From NCBI RefSeq assembly GCF_001905445.1, contig NZ_LIVQ01000003.1, forward strand, positions 931,445 through 995,444: 64,000 nt of DNA. The letters are read 5' to 3'. Of the stretch, positions 1 to 8,169 are shown piece after piece. This DNA comes from Streptomyces sp. CB00455 (GTDB lineage Bacteria; Actinomycetota; Actinomycetes; Streptomycetales; Streptomycetaceae). The translations under genes and the position numbers were made by a program. A model generated the notes under the pieces. That model made no database searches. It had not been told where the DNA came from and saw only the letters and a list, made by a program, of their open reading frames with translations. Position 1 is the stretch's first letter; every line of letters begins with the position of its first letter.

Positions 1-33
1 AATGTGCTCGTCAGAGACCTGGACGCACATCAA

Positions 34-66
34 AAACCGCTCGCCACCCCGGGTGACGAGCGGTTT
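34..66. terminator. Hairpin terminator
   Basis: A ten-base inverted repeat, AAACCGCTCG at 34-43 and CGAGCGGTTT at 57-66, encloses further pairing of CACCC with GGGTG. It lies just past the stop of the minus-strand monooxygenase gene at 135 and ends in A/T tracts on both sides. It could therefore stop transcription from either direction. Nothing else is visible in bases 1-134. Confidence 0.7.
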
Positions 67-134
67 AAGGGTCCCTTAGGACATGCTCCGGCAAGGTTTC
101 GGCAACAAACCAGCCAAACCCCGTTCTCCTTGGT

Positions 135-1262
135 TCAGGAGTGGTCCGCACCATCCACGGGCATGCCGTACGCATCTGCGACGAGGCCGTAGGAGCGCAA
201 CCGGGCCGTCCCGCTGTGGGCGTTGGCGGTCAGCATCAGCTCGTCCGCGCCCGTGCGCCCGGCCAGGTCGTCGAGCCCCGCGCGGACCTCGTCGGCCGTG
301 CCGTGGACGATGTTGGCGAGCCAGCCGTCCACGAACTCCCGCTCCATCGGGGAGAACGGGTACGCCGCCGCCTCCTGCGGCGTCGGGACCAGCCCCGGCC
401 GCCCGCTGCGCAGCCGCAGCATCGACAGCGCACCGGTGAGCACCTGCGCGCGGGCCTCCCCGGCGGTGTCGGCGGCCAGCGCCGCGACCCCGATGACGGC
501 GTACGGCGCGTCCAGGACGGCCGAGGGCCGGAAGCTCTGCCGGTAGAGGTCGAGCGCGGGCAGGGTGCCGGCCGCCGAGAAGTGGTGGGCGTAGGCGAAG
601 GGCAGGCCCAGCTCGCCGGCGAGGCGGGCACTGAAGCCGGAGGAGCCGAGCAGCCACAGGGGCGGTCGCCCGACGGACCCCTGCACCGGGCCGGGTACGG
701 CGTGCACGCGGGAGTACGGGTGCCCGTCGGGGAAGTCGTCGTCGAGGAAGCGGGTGAGCTCCACGAGCTGCCGGGGGAAGTCCTCGGCGGATTCGTCGAG
801 GCGCCCGGACCCGCGCAGGGCGGCGGCGGTGCGTCCGTCGGTGCCGGGGGCCCGGCCCAGTCCGAGGTCGATGCGCCCCGGCGCCAGCGCCTCCAGGGTG
901 CCGAACTGCTCGGCGACCGCGAGCGGGGCGTGGTTGGGCAGCATGACCCCGCCCGAGCCGAGCCGGATGCGAGAGGTGTGCGCGGCGAGGTGGGCCAGGA
1001 TCACGGCGGGCGAGGAGCTGGCGACGCCGGGCATGGAGTGGTGCTCGGCGACCCAGTGGCGGTGGTAGCCCCGGGCCTCGGCGAGCCGGGCGATGTCCAC
1101 ACTGGTGCGCAGCGCGGCGTGGGCGGTGCTGCCGGCGCCGACGGTGACGAGGTCCAGGACCGAGAGCGGTACGGGCGCCCGGCCCCGGGCGGAGCCGCGG
1201 ATCCCGCTCCCCCCGCCGGCCCGGCCCGCCGCCTGCCGACGCTCGTCCCCGGTGTCACTCAT
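135..1262 (-). CDS. LLM class flavin-dependent oxidoreductase (MsnO8-like)
   Basis: A 375-residue protein of the bacterial-luciferase-like TIM-barrel family, which uses reduced flavin or F420 to oxidise small organic substrates; the substrate cannot be told here. Conserved pieces seen are LSVLDLVTV near the N-terminus, YHRHWVAEHHSMPG, the GSGGVMLPNHAPL stretch and GRIDLGLGRAPGTDG, an order typical of the MsnO8 subgroup. The ATG at 1262 was chosen because GGGAGCG precedes it; a 42-residue upstream extension is Arg-rich and lacks family similarity. It diverges from the IclR gene across a 255-base gap that holds an 11-bp-spaced repeat, so the IclR protein is a candidate regulator (inference). 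Confidence 0.9.
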   Translation of the reverse strand: MSDTGDERRQAAGRAGGGSGIRGSARGRAPVPLSVLDLVTVGAGSTAHAALRTSVDIARLAEARGYHRHWVAEHHSMPGVASSSPAVILAHLAAHTSRIRLGSGGVMLPNHAPLAVAEQFGTLEALAPGRIDLGLGRAPGTDGRTAAALRGSGRLDESAEDFPRQLVELTRFLDDDFPDGHPYSRVHAVPGPVQGSVGRPPLWLLGSSGFSARLAGELGLPFAYAHHFSAAGTLPALDLYRQSFRPSAVLDAPYAVIGVAALAADTAGEARAQVLTGALSMLRLRSGRPGLVPTPQEAAAYPFSPMEREFVDGWLANIVHGTADEVRAGLDDLAGRTGADELMLTANAHSGTARLRSYGLVADAYGMPVDGADHS

Positions 1263-1288
1263 CGTCGCTCCCGTCTCGGTTCCGCGTT

Positions 1289-1317
1289 CGTACGACCTGC
1301 GTACGACGTCCGTACGA
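1289..1317. promoter_or_regulatory. Three CGTACGA repeats at 11-bp steps
   Basis: The heptamer CGTACGA, which contains the palindrome CGTACG, begins at 1289, 1300 and 1311, exactly one helical turn apart. It sits in the divergent intergenic region just upstream of the monooxygenase start at 1262. The spacing on one face of the helix suggests a cooperative operator. No binding protein is identified; the adjacent IclR regulator is the first candidate. Confidence 0.45.
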
Positions 1318-1517
1318 AGAATTCGAACCGTCCGCGACGCCCGGGCATTCCCGGCACACCCCCGAGAGGGCGGACATGACTGTGGCATATGCCAAGGGCG
1401 TAGGCCCTGGCAGAACGATATGATTGAGCCATCAATCTCCTCAACAGGCGCTCCACGCGGGCCCCTTGATGGCTATCGTGGTGAGGCAAGCGGTAACAAC
1501 CTGGTAGGGGGAAAACC

Positions 1518-2276
1518 GTGGCGCTGAAGCCCGAGCCGACCGCGCCGTTCCATTCGGTGCAGTACGCCCTGCGCGTACTCGAAACGATCGCCCGGCACGC
1601 CGGCGGCGTGACCGACGTGCAGATCGCACGTGAGACAGGCCTGCCCGCAGCTCATCTCGCCCCGATGCTGCTCATGCTGCGCCGGGAGGGATACGTCCTG
1701 CAGGTGTCCGACGGCGCCTACGCCATAGGTGATTCCCTCGTCCTGCTCGGCTCCGGCATCGACCGCCAGCAGGCCCTGACGGACAAGCTCCAGGAGACCT
1801 TGGACCGGCTCCGGGATTCGGTGGGGGCGGCCGTCTACATCAGCCGGTACGTGGACGGCGAGGTCCGGATCACGCAGTTCGCGGACAGTCCGCGCACTCC
1901 GAAGGTCCACGAGTGGGTCGACTTCCGCTCCGCCGCCCACGCGAGCGCGGTGGGCAAGTGCCTACTGACCCAGCTCGACCAGAACGGGCGGCGCGACCAC
2001 CTGTCCCGCCACAAGATCGCGCGGCTCACGTCGAAGACGATCGTGAACGAACGGGTCCTCTTCTCCAAGCTGGACGCCCAGCCGGCCACGGTGCCCGTGC
2101 TGGACCTCCAGGAATACGCCGTGGGGACCGTCTGTGCGGCGGTGCCGATCACGGCCGGGGCCTCGGTGGGCTGCCTGGCGCTGTCGATGCCGGTCGAGCA
2201 CGCGCACCGGCTGCGGGCCGCGGCGGACGCCCTGAACCGCAAGGCGGCGCCGCTGCTGCTGTCGCTCACGCTCTGA
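1518..2276 (+). CDS. IclR family transcriptional regulator
   Basis: A 252-residue regulator with an N-terminal winged helix (about residues 10-70, including VLETIARHAGGVTDVQIARE and LPAAHLAPMLLMLRREGYV) followed by the IclR effector-binding domain (about 80-250). The segments SAAHASAVGKCLL and YAVGTVCAAVPI match the ligand-binding core of the family. The GTG start at 1518 is preceded by AGGGGGAA. IclR proteins usually control neighbouring catabolic genes; the divergent monooxygenase is the obvious candidate target but nothing proves it. The gene ends against a hairpin shared with the convergent tRNA-Lys. Confidence 0.93.
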   Translation: MALKPEPTAPFHSVQYALRVLETIARHAGGVTDVQIARETGLPAAHLAPMLLMLRREGYVLQVSDGAYAIGDSLVLLGSGIDRQQALTDKLQETLDRLRDSVGAAVYISRYVDGEVRITQFADSPRTPKVHEWVDFRSAAHASAVGKCLLTQLDQNGRRDHLSRHKIARLTSKTIVNERVLFSKLDAQPATVPVLDLQEYAVGTVCAAVPITAGASVGCLALSMPVEHAHRLRAAADALNRKAAPLLLSLTL

Positions 2277-2306
2277 GCGGCGGGGTGGGAGGGGGCCCGG
2301 AAAACA

Positions 2307-2344
2307 CTTCGGGCGGTTCCCGGTGAACCGGAAACCGCCCGAAG
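2307..2344. terminator. Bidirectional terminator between IclR gene and tRNA-Lys
   Basis: CTTCGGGCGGTT (2307-2318) pairs perfectly with AACCGCCCGAAG (2333-2344), and CCGG/CCGG inside the loop can extend it. It lies between the converging IclR gene (plus) and tRNA-Lys (minus) and probably serves both. Confidence 0.75.
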
Positions 2345-2350
2345 GACAGG

Positions 2351-2424
2351 TGCGCCGCCAGGGACTCGAACCCCGGACCCGCTGATTAAGAGTCAGCTGC
2401 TCTAACCAACTGAGCTAGCGGCGC
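2351..2424 (-). tRNA. tRNA-Lys (anticodon CTT)
   Basis: A 74-base cloverleaf. The acceptor GCGCCGC pairs with GCGGCGC and the discriminator is A. The D-arm contains AGCTCAGTTGGTTAGAGC, the anticodon loop is CTCTTAA with anticodon CTT, and the T-loop is TTCGAGT. CCA is not encoded. It is identical over all 74 bases to the plus-strand copy at 9726-9799, forming an inverted pair 7.3 kb apart. Confidence 0.98.
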
Positions 2425-2650
2425 CTGCTGACAGAGAAAATACTACCCGGTCCCCAGGGGTGCTCAAAACCATCGCCCTCGGCGCCCGCGGGGCGGCCCC
2501 CAGCGGTCCTCCGGGCCGGTGCGCGGGCGGTCTGCTGGCCGGTGCGCGGCCGGTGCTCGGGCGGGCCGCTGGCCGGTGCGGCCGTCCCATCGGCCGGTGT
2601 GCGGCCGGTCTCACGGGCGGGTGTGCGCCGGACCCGGGGTGGGCCTGCCG

Positions 2651-4342
2651 TCAGCCTGCCACGAGGTCCGACCGGCCGTGGGCCTCGTACGCGGCGAGGA
2701 TCGCGGACAGGGCCGGCCCGTCCAGTCGGCGGTAGTCCCCGCCGGGGGGCCGCCACCAGACCGGGTCCGGGCAGCGGAAGCCGGCGCGGCGCAGGGCGAC
2801 CCGGTGGACCTTGTTGGTGGCCGTGACCGGCATGGCGGGAACCAGCCGGACGTAGCGGGGGGACATCTTCGTGCCCAGGTCCGGCTGGGCGGCCAGGAAC
2901 GCGGCGAACGCCTGCGGGTCGAAGGCCGCGCCCTCGCGCAGGGCGAGGGCCGCCATCACCTGGTCGCCCGCCGCCTCGTCCGGCACCGCGTACACCGCGA
3001 CCGCCGCGGCTCGCGGCCAGCGGGCAAGGATGTTCTCGATCATCGCGGCCGCCAGGTTCTCGCTGTCGACCCGCAGCCGGTCGTCACTGCGCCCCGCGAA
3101 GTAGAGGAAACCCGATGAGTCCCGGAAGAAGAGGTCGCCCGTCCAGTACCAGCCGTCGCGCGTGCGGGCCGCCTCGGCGTCCGGGTTGCGCCAGTACCCC
3201 TCGAAGAGGGCAGGGCCGCGGTTGACGAGCTCGCCGATCGCCTCCTCGCCGTTGAGCAGGCGCCCCCGGCCGTCCAGGACGGCCGGGGGGCATTCCCGGC
3301 CGGTCTCCGGGTCGATCACCGCCAGGTCGGCGCCCGCTCCCGACGCCCGGCCGAGCGCGCCCGGCGGGGTGTCCGGGGTGTGCTGGACCGAGGCACCCCC
3401 CTCGGTGGCCCCGTATCCCTCGACCAGCCGGACGCCGAACCGCTGCGCGAAGCGCGCCGCGTCCACCGCGCCGGCCTCGGTGCCGAAGCCGAGCCGCAGG
3501 GTGTGCTCGCGGTCGTCGGGGCGGGGCGGTGTGGCCAGCAAGTATTGGACCGCCCGGCCGACGTAGGTGAAGTAGGTCGCCCGGTAGGCGCGTACGTCGT
3601 CCAGGAACGCGGAGGCGGAGAAGCGGCGGCGCAGCGCCACCGCGGCCCCGCCGGCGAGCGCCGGGAGCCAGTCGGCGATGACGGCGTTGCCGTGGAAGAG
3701 GGGCATGCAGACGTAGTGGACGTCCTCGGGTGTGACGGTGAACCGGCGGGCCAGCGCGGACGCGGCCGCCGCCAGCCGGCCCTGGGTGCAGATCGCGGCC
3801 TTGGGGGCGCCGGTGGAGCCGGAGGTGAAGTAGAGGAGCAGCCGGGAGGCCGGGCCGGGGGCGCTCAGCGTCGCCTCGCCGGGGGTGGCGCCGGCGTAGG
3901 GCGCCAGCAGGGCCCCGTACTCCTCGGTGTCCGTGACCAGGATCCGTACGCCCGGCAGGCCGAGGCCGCGCAGCAGGGGCAGGTGGGCGCGTTCGGTGAC
4001 CAGGATCCGGCAGTCGGTGTGCAGGATGTCGCGCGCGAGCTCGGGGCCGCGGCGGGTCGGGTTGATCCCGGCGACGGCGGCCCCGGCGAGGGCCGCCGCG
4101 CCGAGCCAGAAGGGGAACTCGGGGGTGTTGTCGAGCAGCACCCCGAGGTGCGGCTCGGCCCCCGGGGGCATGAGGTCGACGAGGAGCGCCGCGCGTGCGG
4201 CGGCCTCCCGGGCGGTCCGGTGGTGGCTGATGGCGGTGCGCGCGGCGTCCTGCGCGCCCTCGTACATCAGCCCTGGCCGGTGGTCGCCCCACCGGCGCGC
4301 CACGAGCTCCGCGACGGTCCGGGGTGCAGTCGTCGTCCGCAT
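2651..4342 (-). CDS. Fatty acyl-CoA synthetase / AMP-binding ligase (FadD-like)
   Basis: A 563-residue adenylate-forming enzyme expected to activate a fatty or other carboxylic acid as acyl-AMP and then acyl-CoA. The A3 P-loop FTSGSTGAPKA lies near residue 170, the A5 motif GYGATEGG near 310, A7 YWTGDL near 400 and the A8 hinge region FAGRSDDRLRVDSENLAAA near 425. The C-terminal part keeps TNKVHRVALRR, where the catalytic Lys of A10 is expected. It resembles the very-long-chain FadD17/FATP-type branch, but the true substrate is unknown. It is transcribed alone, between tRNA-Lys and the LPMO gene. A 226-base GC-rich gap before 2651 contains repeated GCCGGT-type units and no gene. Confidence 0.9.
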   Translation of the reverse strand: MRTTTAPRTVAELVARRWGDHRPGLMYEGAQDAARTAISHHRTAREAAARAALLVDLMPPGAEPHLGVLLDNTPEFPFWLGAAALAGAAVAGINPTRRGPELARDILHTDCRILVTERAHLPLLRGLGLPGVRILVTDTEEYGALLAPYAGATPGEATLSAPGPASRLLLYFTSGSTGAPKAAICTQGRLAAAASALARRFTVTPEDVHYVCMPLFHGNAVIADWLPALAGGAAVALRRRFSASAFLDDVRAYRATYFTYVGRAVQYLLATPPRPDDREHTLRLGFGTEAGAVDAARFAQRFGVRLVEGYGATEGGASVQHTPDTPPGALGRASGAGADLAVIDPETGRECPPAVLDGRGRLLNGEEAIGELVNRGPALFEGYWRNPDAEAARTRDGWYWTGDLFFRDSSGFLYFAGRSDDRLRVDSENLAAAMIENILARWPRAAAVAVYAVPDEAAGDQVMAALALREGAAFDPQAFAAFLAAQPDLGTKMSPRYVRLVPAMPVTATNKVHRVALRRAGFRCPDPVWWRPPGGDYRRLDGPALSAILAAYEAHGRSDLVAG

Positions 4343-4368
4343 GCCGCCGGAGGCTAGCTGACGTTACG

Positions 4369-4977
4369 TCAGAACTGAACGTCCGAGCAGGCGTAGAAGG
4401 CGTTGGCCGTGTCGTTGACCGTCCAGACGGCCAGGATCAGGTGGCGGCCCGACTTGCCGCTCGGCATGGTGCCCTGGTGGACGGTGGTCATGGCGGGGCG
4501 GGCGCCGTTGTAGGCGACGGTGAGGAAGGGCTGGGATTCCAGGGAGGCGCGGGTGAGCGGCTTGGTGGGGTCCCAGCCGTTCTTGGTGACGTAGTACCTG
4601 AAGTCGGTGGTGGAGTGGTTGGCGGTGAACTGCCAGCGGAAGGAGTAGCTCTGGCCGCTGGTCACCTTGGTGGCGGGCCAGGCGCCGCCGCGGGGGTTGT
4701 CGAGTTCGGCGAACTGGGTGTTCCCGCCCGCGCAGATCCGGCCGTCGGCGGGGCCGGCGGCCGGGAACCCCTTGAGGCCCTCGACGCTCTGCGGTTCCCA
4801 CTGGATCTGACCGCAGTCGGAGACGGTCTTGTTGGCACAGAGCTTCTGGCGGCTGATGGGGGTGTCGGTGTAGCCGTGGCTGCTGGCGCTCGGGGCGCTG
4901 AGGAGGGTGATCGCGGCGACGAGGCCGAGGCCGAGCGCGGCGGCGCCGGCCCGTCCGGGCATGCGGGGGTTACGCAT
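4369..4977 (-). CDS. Secreted AA10 lytic polysaccharide monooxygenase (chitin-binding protein)
   Basis: A 202-residue single-domain LPMO. A signal peptide (residues 1-33, hydrophobic 12-28, ending in SAPSASS) precedes His34, which after cleavage becomes the N-terminal copper-binding residue; His121 in TANHSTTDFRYY is the likely second ligand of the histidine brace. Four Cys residues fit disulfide bonds. AA10 enzymes cleave crystalline chitin or cellulose oxidatively outside the cell. The ATG at 4977 has AAGGAGC upstream; a longer in-frame extension has no signal-peptide logic. DasR-like operator halves lie about 105-160 bases upstream, which favours chitin and GlcNAc control. There is no extra carbohydrate-binding module. 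Confidence 0.93.
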   Translation of the reverse strand: MRNPRMPGRAGAAALGLGLVAAITLLSAPSASSHGYTDTPISRQKLCANKTVSDCGQIQWEPQSVEGLKGFPAAGPADGRICAGGNTQFAELDNPRGGAWPATKVTSGQSYSFRWQFTANHSTTDFRYYVTKNGWDPTKPLTRASLESQPFLTVAYNGARPAMTTVHQGTMPSGKSGRHLILAVWTVNDTANAFYACSDVQF

Positions 4978-5081
4978 GGTGCTCCTTGAACGTGGGGGGA
5001 AGTCCGGTGAGAGCGTGCGCACGCGGGGGAATGACGCGCGGGAATGGTGCGTGGTGACGCGCGGGAACGATGGGGCGGTTT

Positions 5082-5098
5082 TCAGGTCTAGACCAACT
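5082..5098. promoter_or_regulatory. DasR-responsive element (dre)-like site upstream of the LPMO
   Basis: The core GGTCTAGACCA at 5085-5095 is an exact match to the palindromic centre of the DasR site, whose published consensus is close to ACTGGTCTAGACCAGT. A second, weaker copy GTCCAGACCA lies at 5126-5135, about 41 bases away. This resembles the paired elements of chitinase promoters. DasR is a GntR-type repressor released by phosphorylated amino sugars. Confidence 0.7.
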
Positions 5099-5139
5099 CC
5101 CAGATTATTGACGAGAGTTGGCCATGTCCAGACCAAAGA

Positions 5140-5178
5140 GGGAACGGGTGGTCCGGTCGGTACCGGCCACCCGTTCCC
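5140..5178. terminator. Terminator after the SPFH gene
   Basis: GGGAACGGGTGG (5140-5151) pairs with CCACCCGTTCCC (5167-5178), and CCGG/CCGG pairs inside. It lies about 45 bases beyond the stop of the minus-strand SPFH gene at 5222, separated from it by a 14-bp tandem repeat. It also keeps that transcription out of the LPMO promoter. Confidence 0.7.
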
Positions 5179-5219
5179 CTGTCACCGTTCCCCTGTCACC
5201 GTTCTCCCGTCACCGTCCG
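5171..5219. repeat. 14-bp tandem repeat against the SPFH stop codon
   Basis: Units of the form CCGTTCCCCTGTCA begin at 5171, 5185 and 5199, with a partial degenerate fourth unit at 5213 that runs into the 3' end of the SPFH gene. The repeat lies between the stop codon and the terminator hairpin. Confidence 0.75.
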
Positions 5220-5221
5220 CC

Positions 5222-8158
5222 CTACTCGGAGCGTCCCGTGTAGAAGGCGACCGTGAGGTCCTTCACCAGGGCCTTGCGCTCGTAGTCGTCGAGCTCGACG
5301 AGACCCCGTGAGGTCAGCCGGTGGACGGTGTCGTCCACGGCGTCCACCACCGAGGTCAGCACCATGTCCCGGTGCTGGGCGTCGATCGCCGCGACCCGGC
5401 GGCGGCGCATGGCCTCGGCCACCTCGGCCGCGTACTCGATCCGGGTGGGCTGGGCGGAGAAGACCTCGATCCCGACGGCCTCCGTCTCCGCCGCGAGCAT
5501 CCGGGTCAGCGCGTCGCCGACGGCCTCGGCGTCGCGCAGGGTCGGGGCGTCCTCGTGGAAGGCGTCGGCGGGCAGCTGCGACAGGACGCGGGCCATGGCG
5601 GATTCGACCTGCTCCGCGAGGTACTCCACGTGGTCCTCGACGGCGAGGGCGGCCCGGGCGGTGTCCTTGACCTGCCAGACGACCTGGACGACGACCTGGA
5701 GGGCGAGCCCGCCGGAGTCCACGGCGGGCATGGGCTCGCTGCGCCAGTGGCGCAGCCGTACGTCGACCCGGCGGCGCAGCAGGAGCGGGCTGACCCAGGT
5801 GAGGCCGGTCCGCCGGACCGTGCCGCGGTAACGGCCGAAGAGGGTGAGCACCCAGGCGTGGCCGGCGCGGGAGCGGCCGAGGCCGCCGAGGGCGAGGAGG
5901 GCGACGATGCCGAGGAAGGCCAGCGGGGGCCAGTGGGTGGCGCGCAATCCGTGGTAGGCGCGGGGACTCGCGCCGAAGGCGGCCACGACCACGGGCGGGA
6001 CGACCCCGGCCCGCCAGAGGACGGCGGCGCAGCCGGCGAGGGCGAGACCGCCGATGCCGACGCCGGCCCAGCCGGGCAGGACGGGGCCGCGGTGCTCCCG
6101 CAGCCGTTCGTCGCCCCGAGGGACCCGACGGCCGGGGGCGGGCCGTGGGGCCGGCCGCCGGGCGGGCGGGGAGACGGGCCGGGGCGGGGTGGCGGGCCGG
6201 GGCGGGGTGGCGGGCGCGGGGGCGTCCGGCCGGGACGTGCGGTGCGGCTCGCCGGGGAAGGGCAGGTCGGCGGGCACCTCGGTGACGGCGCCGCCCCGGG
6301 GCGGACCGACGCGGGGGATGTCCTGACTGTCGTCCTCCAGTCCTCGCGCCACGGCCTGGGCGACGATCTCGGCCACACCGGGCCCGGGCACCCCGGAGCA
6401 CGAAGCCCCGCCGACCGCCTCGCCCGGACCGTCACCACCGACCGCCTCGCACGGACCATCACCCCCGATCGCCTCGCACGGACCGTCACCACCGGGCCCG
6501 GGGACGGACGCGGGGACGGACGCGGGGACGGGCCCGGGGACGGACGCGGCCGGGAACGCGGGCTGCTGCGCGTGCGGGGGCTGGGGCGCAGGTTCGAGCT
6601 CGGGCTGACGCTCGGGCTGCTGCCGGTGTGCGTGCTGGGGGTGGGGCGCGTGCTCGGACTCGTGCTGGGGGTGGGGCGCGTGCTTGGGCTCGGGCTGGGG
6701 GTGGGGCGCGTTGGGCTCGGGCTGGGGGTGGGGCGCGTGCTTGGGCTCGGGCGGGTGCGCGAGCCGGTGCTCGGACTCGGGCTGGCGGTGCGACGCGTGC
6801 TCAGACTCGGGCTGGTGCTCGGTGTGGGGCGCGTGCTTGGGCTCGGGCGGGTGCGCGAGCCGGTGCTCGGACTCGGACTCGTACTCGGGTTGCTGGGACT
6901 CGGACTGGCGCTCAGGTTGGGGCCGGTGCGCGTGCTCGGGGTGGAGCTCCTGCACGGGCTCACTCTTGGACTGCTGCCGGTGCTCGGGCTCGGCTACGGC
7001 CTCCGGCCCCGTTGCCGAAAGGCGCCGGTCATCGGTGGCGGCCCGCGGCTCGGCGGCCGACCGGATCCCGGCCCGCGGGCGCGGTGTGAGGTGCTGTTCT
7101 CCCTCGCGCTGCGGACCGGCCGTGGCAGGCGTCCCGGTCACGGCGTGCGGCCCGGCGGGCAGCGAGTCGTGGCGGGCAGTCGACCGCGGGTGGGGCGCGA
7201 GTGGCGGTTCGACCGCCGCGGCCTGCCGGGCTTCCTGTCCCGACGGACCCGTCGCGGCCCGGGGCCCGGCGGGAGCGGACTCGTACTGCCGTACGGAAGG
7301 CTGCGGGGCGGGGTCCTGGGAGTGCGGACCCGCGGTGTCGGCGTCGGCGGTCCGCAAGCGCAGGGTGGCCGTGCCGGCGTGGGCCGCCTCGTCCTGCGGG
7401 TGCGGGATCCCCGGACCGGCGTGCACCGGATCACCGTCGGCCTGTCCCCGTGCCGCCGGCACCTCGGCCCCCGTGGCCACGGACGACGGCGCTGCGGCGT
7501 GCGCTGGAGTCGTGTGCGCCGGGGCGGCGTGCACCGGCTCCGGCGCACACGACTCCGGTCGGGCCGACCGGACGGAAGGCCGGCCCGGGGCTTCGGCCGG
7601 AGCCGGGACAGCGGGCGCCGGTTCCTGGCGGCCCGACCAGGCGGGGGCCAGGGCCTGAGGTTCGGCCGGGGCCGGGGCCGGGGCTTCGGCCAGCGCCGGG
7701 GCCTGGGCTTCGGCCGGCGCCGGGGCCTGGGCTTCGGCCGGGGCGTGGGCCGGGGGTTCGGTCGGCGCCGGGGCGGCCGGGGTCGGTTCCTGGCGGGCTG
7801 ACCAGGCCGGGGCCGGGGCCTGGGCTTCGCTCGGGGCCGGGGCCTGGGCTTCGGCAGGGGTCTGGGCCGGCGCTTCGGCGGGGGCGTGGGCCGGGGGGGC
7901 GGCCGGCCAGGGCGTCGGTTCGGGGCGGGTCTGCCGTGGGCGGGCCGTCGGGGGGCCGGCCCAGCCCGTCGCCGACACGGTCTCGGCCACCGCGGCGACG
8001 GCCGGACCCGCTTCGGCCCGCCCGCAGGATCCCGCCGCCTCGCGCGGCGCGGCGGCCCCGCGGGTGGCGCACGGGGCCGGGGCTGCCGCGGAGGCCGGTG
8101 CGGTCACCGGGGGCACCCGGAGGGTGCCGGTGGTCGTAGTGGTGCGCGTGGGATACAT
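5222..8158 (-). CDS. SPFH/band-7 domain protein with a very long disordered N-terminal region
   Basis: A 978-residue protein. Roughly residues 1-690 are low-complexity: Pro/Ala/Glu repeats such as APAEAQAPAP, then Gln/Glu/His/Pro repeats such as EPKHAPHPQ. Two or three hydrophobic segments follow (for example GVGIGGLALAGCAAVLWRAG and WPPLAFLGIVALLALGGLG), then a band-7 domain over about the last 210 residues (VSPLLLRRRVDVRLRHW, VVQVVWQVKDTARAAL). SPFH proteins oligomerise at membranes and organise microdomains; usual bacterial members are 250-450 residues. The ATG at 8158 was chosen because ACGGAGG lies five bases before it; an ATG at 8173 is possible. The start sits just past the stop of the NlpC-like gene, so the two are probably cotranscribed. 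Confidence 0.85.
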   Translation of the reverse strand: MYPTRTTTTTGTLRVPPVTAPASAAAPAPCATRGAAAPREAAGSCGRAEAGPAVAAVAETVSATGWAGPPTARPRQTRPEPTPWPAAPPAHAPAEAPAQTPAEAQAPAPSEAQAPAPAWSARQEPTPAAPAPTEPPAHAPAEAQAPAPAEAQAPALAEAPAPAPAEPQALAPAWSGRQEPAPAVPAPAEAPGRPSVRSARPESCAPEPVHAAPAHTTPAHAAAPSSVATGAEVPAARGQADGDPVHAGPGIPHPQDEAAHAGTATLRLRTADADTAGPHSQDPAPQPSVRQYESAPAGPRAATGPSGQEARQAAAVEPPLAPHPRSTARHDSLPAGPHAVTGTPATAGPQREGEQHLTPRPRAGIRSAAEPRAATDDRRLSATGPEAVAEPEHRQQSKSEPVQELHPEHAHRPQPERQSESQQPEYESESEHRLAHPPEPKHAPHTEHQPESEHASHRQPESEHRLAHPPEPKHAPHPQPEPNAPHPQPEPKHAPHPQHESEHAPHPQHAHRQQPERQPELEPAPQPPHAQQPAFPAASVPGPVPASVPASVPGPGGDGPCEAIGGDGPCEAVGGDGPGEAVGGASCSGVPGPGVAEIVAQAVARGLEDDSQDIPRVGPPRGGAVTEVPADLPFPGEPHRTSRPDAPAPATPPRPATPPRPVSPPARRPAPRPAPGRRVPRGDERLREHRGPVLPGWAGVGIGGLALAGCAAVLWRAGVVPPVVVAAFGASPRAYHGLRATHWPPLAFLGIVALLALGGLGRSRAGHAWVLTLFGRYRGTVRRTGLTWVSPLLLRRRVDVRLRHWRSEPMPAVDSGGLALQVVVQVVWQVKDTARAALAVEDHVEYLAEQVESAMARVLSQLPADAFHEDAPTLRDAEAVGDALTRMLAAETEAVGIEVFSAQPTRIEYAAEVAEAMRRRRVAAIDAQHRDMVLTSVVDAVDDTVHRLTSRGLVELDDYERKALVKDLTVAFYTGRSE
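6600..7900. repeat. Low-complexity coding repeats inside the SPFH gene
   Basis: From about 6600 to 6960 the DNA is built from variants of a roughly 21-30 base unit (plus-strand GGGTGGGGCGCGTGCTTGGG and relatives) that encodes His/Pro/Glu/Gln-rich peptide. From about 7650 to 7900 variants of GGGGCCTGGGCTTCGGCC encode Ala/Pro/Glu/Gln repeats. The minus-strand frame stays open throughout, so the repeats are maintained in frame. Confidence 0.7.
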
Positions 8159-8169
8159 CGTTGCCTCCG

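Noticed and set aside
3380..4357. Plus-strand frame opposite the acyl-CoA ligase
   Set aside because: It is a Gly/Val/Glu/Arg-rich shadow of the ligase on the other strand, without a ribosome site. The ligase shows all adenylation motifs.
5196..6401. A long minus-strand frame opposite and inside the SPFH gene region, reading Arg/Gly/Pro/Ala-rich peptide
   Set aside because: It overlaps the SPFH frame, has no family features, and its composition is what out-of-frame high-GC DNA gives. The SPFH frame has the band-7 signature and a good ribosome site.
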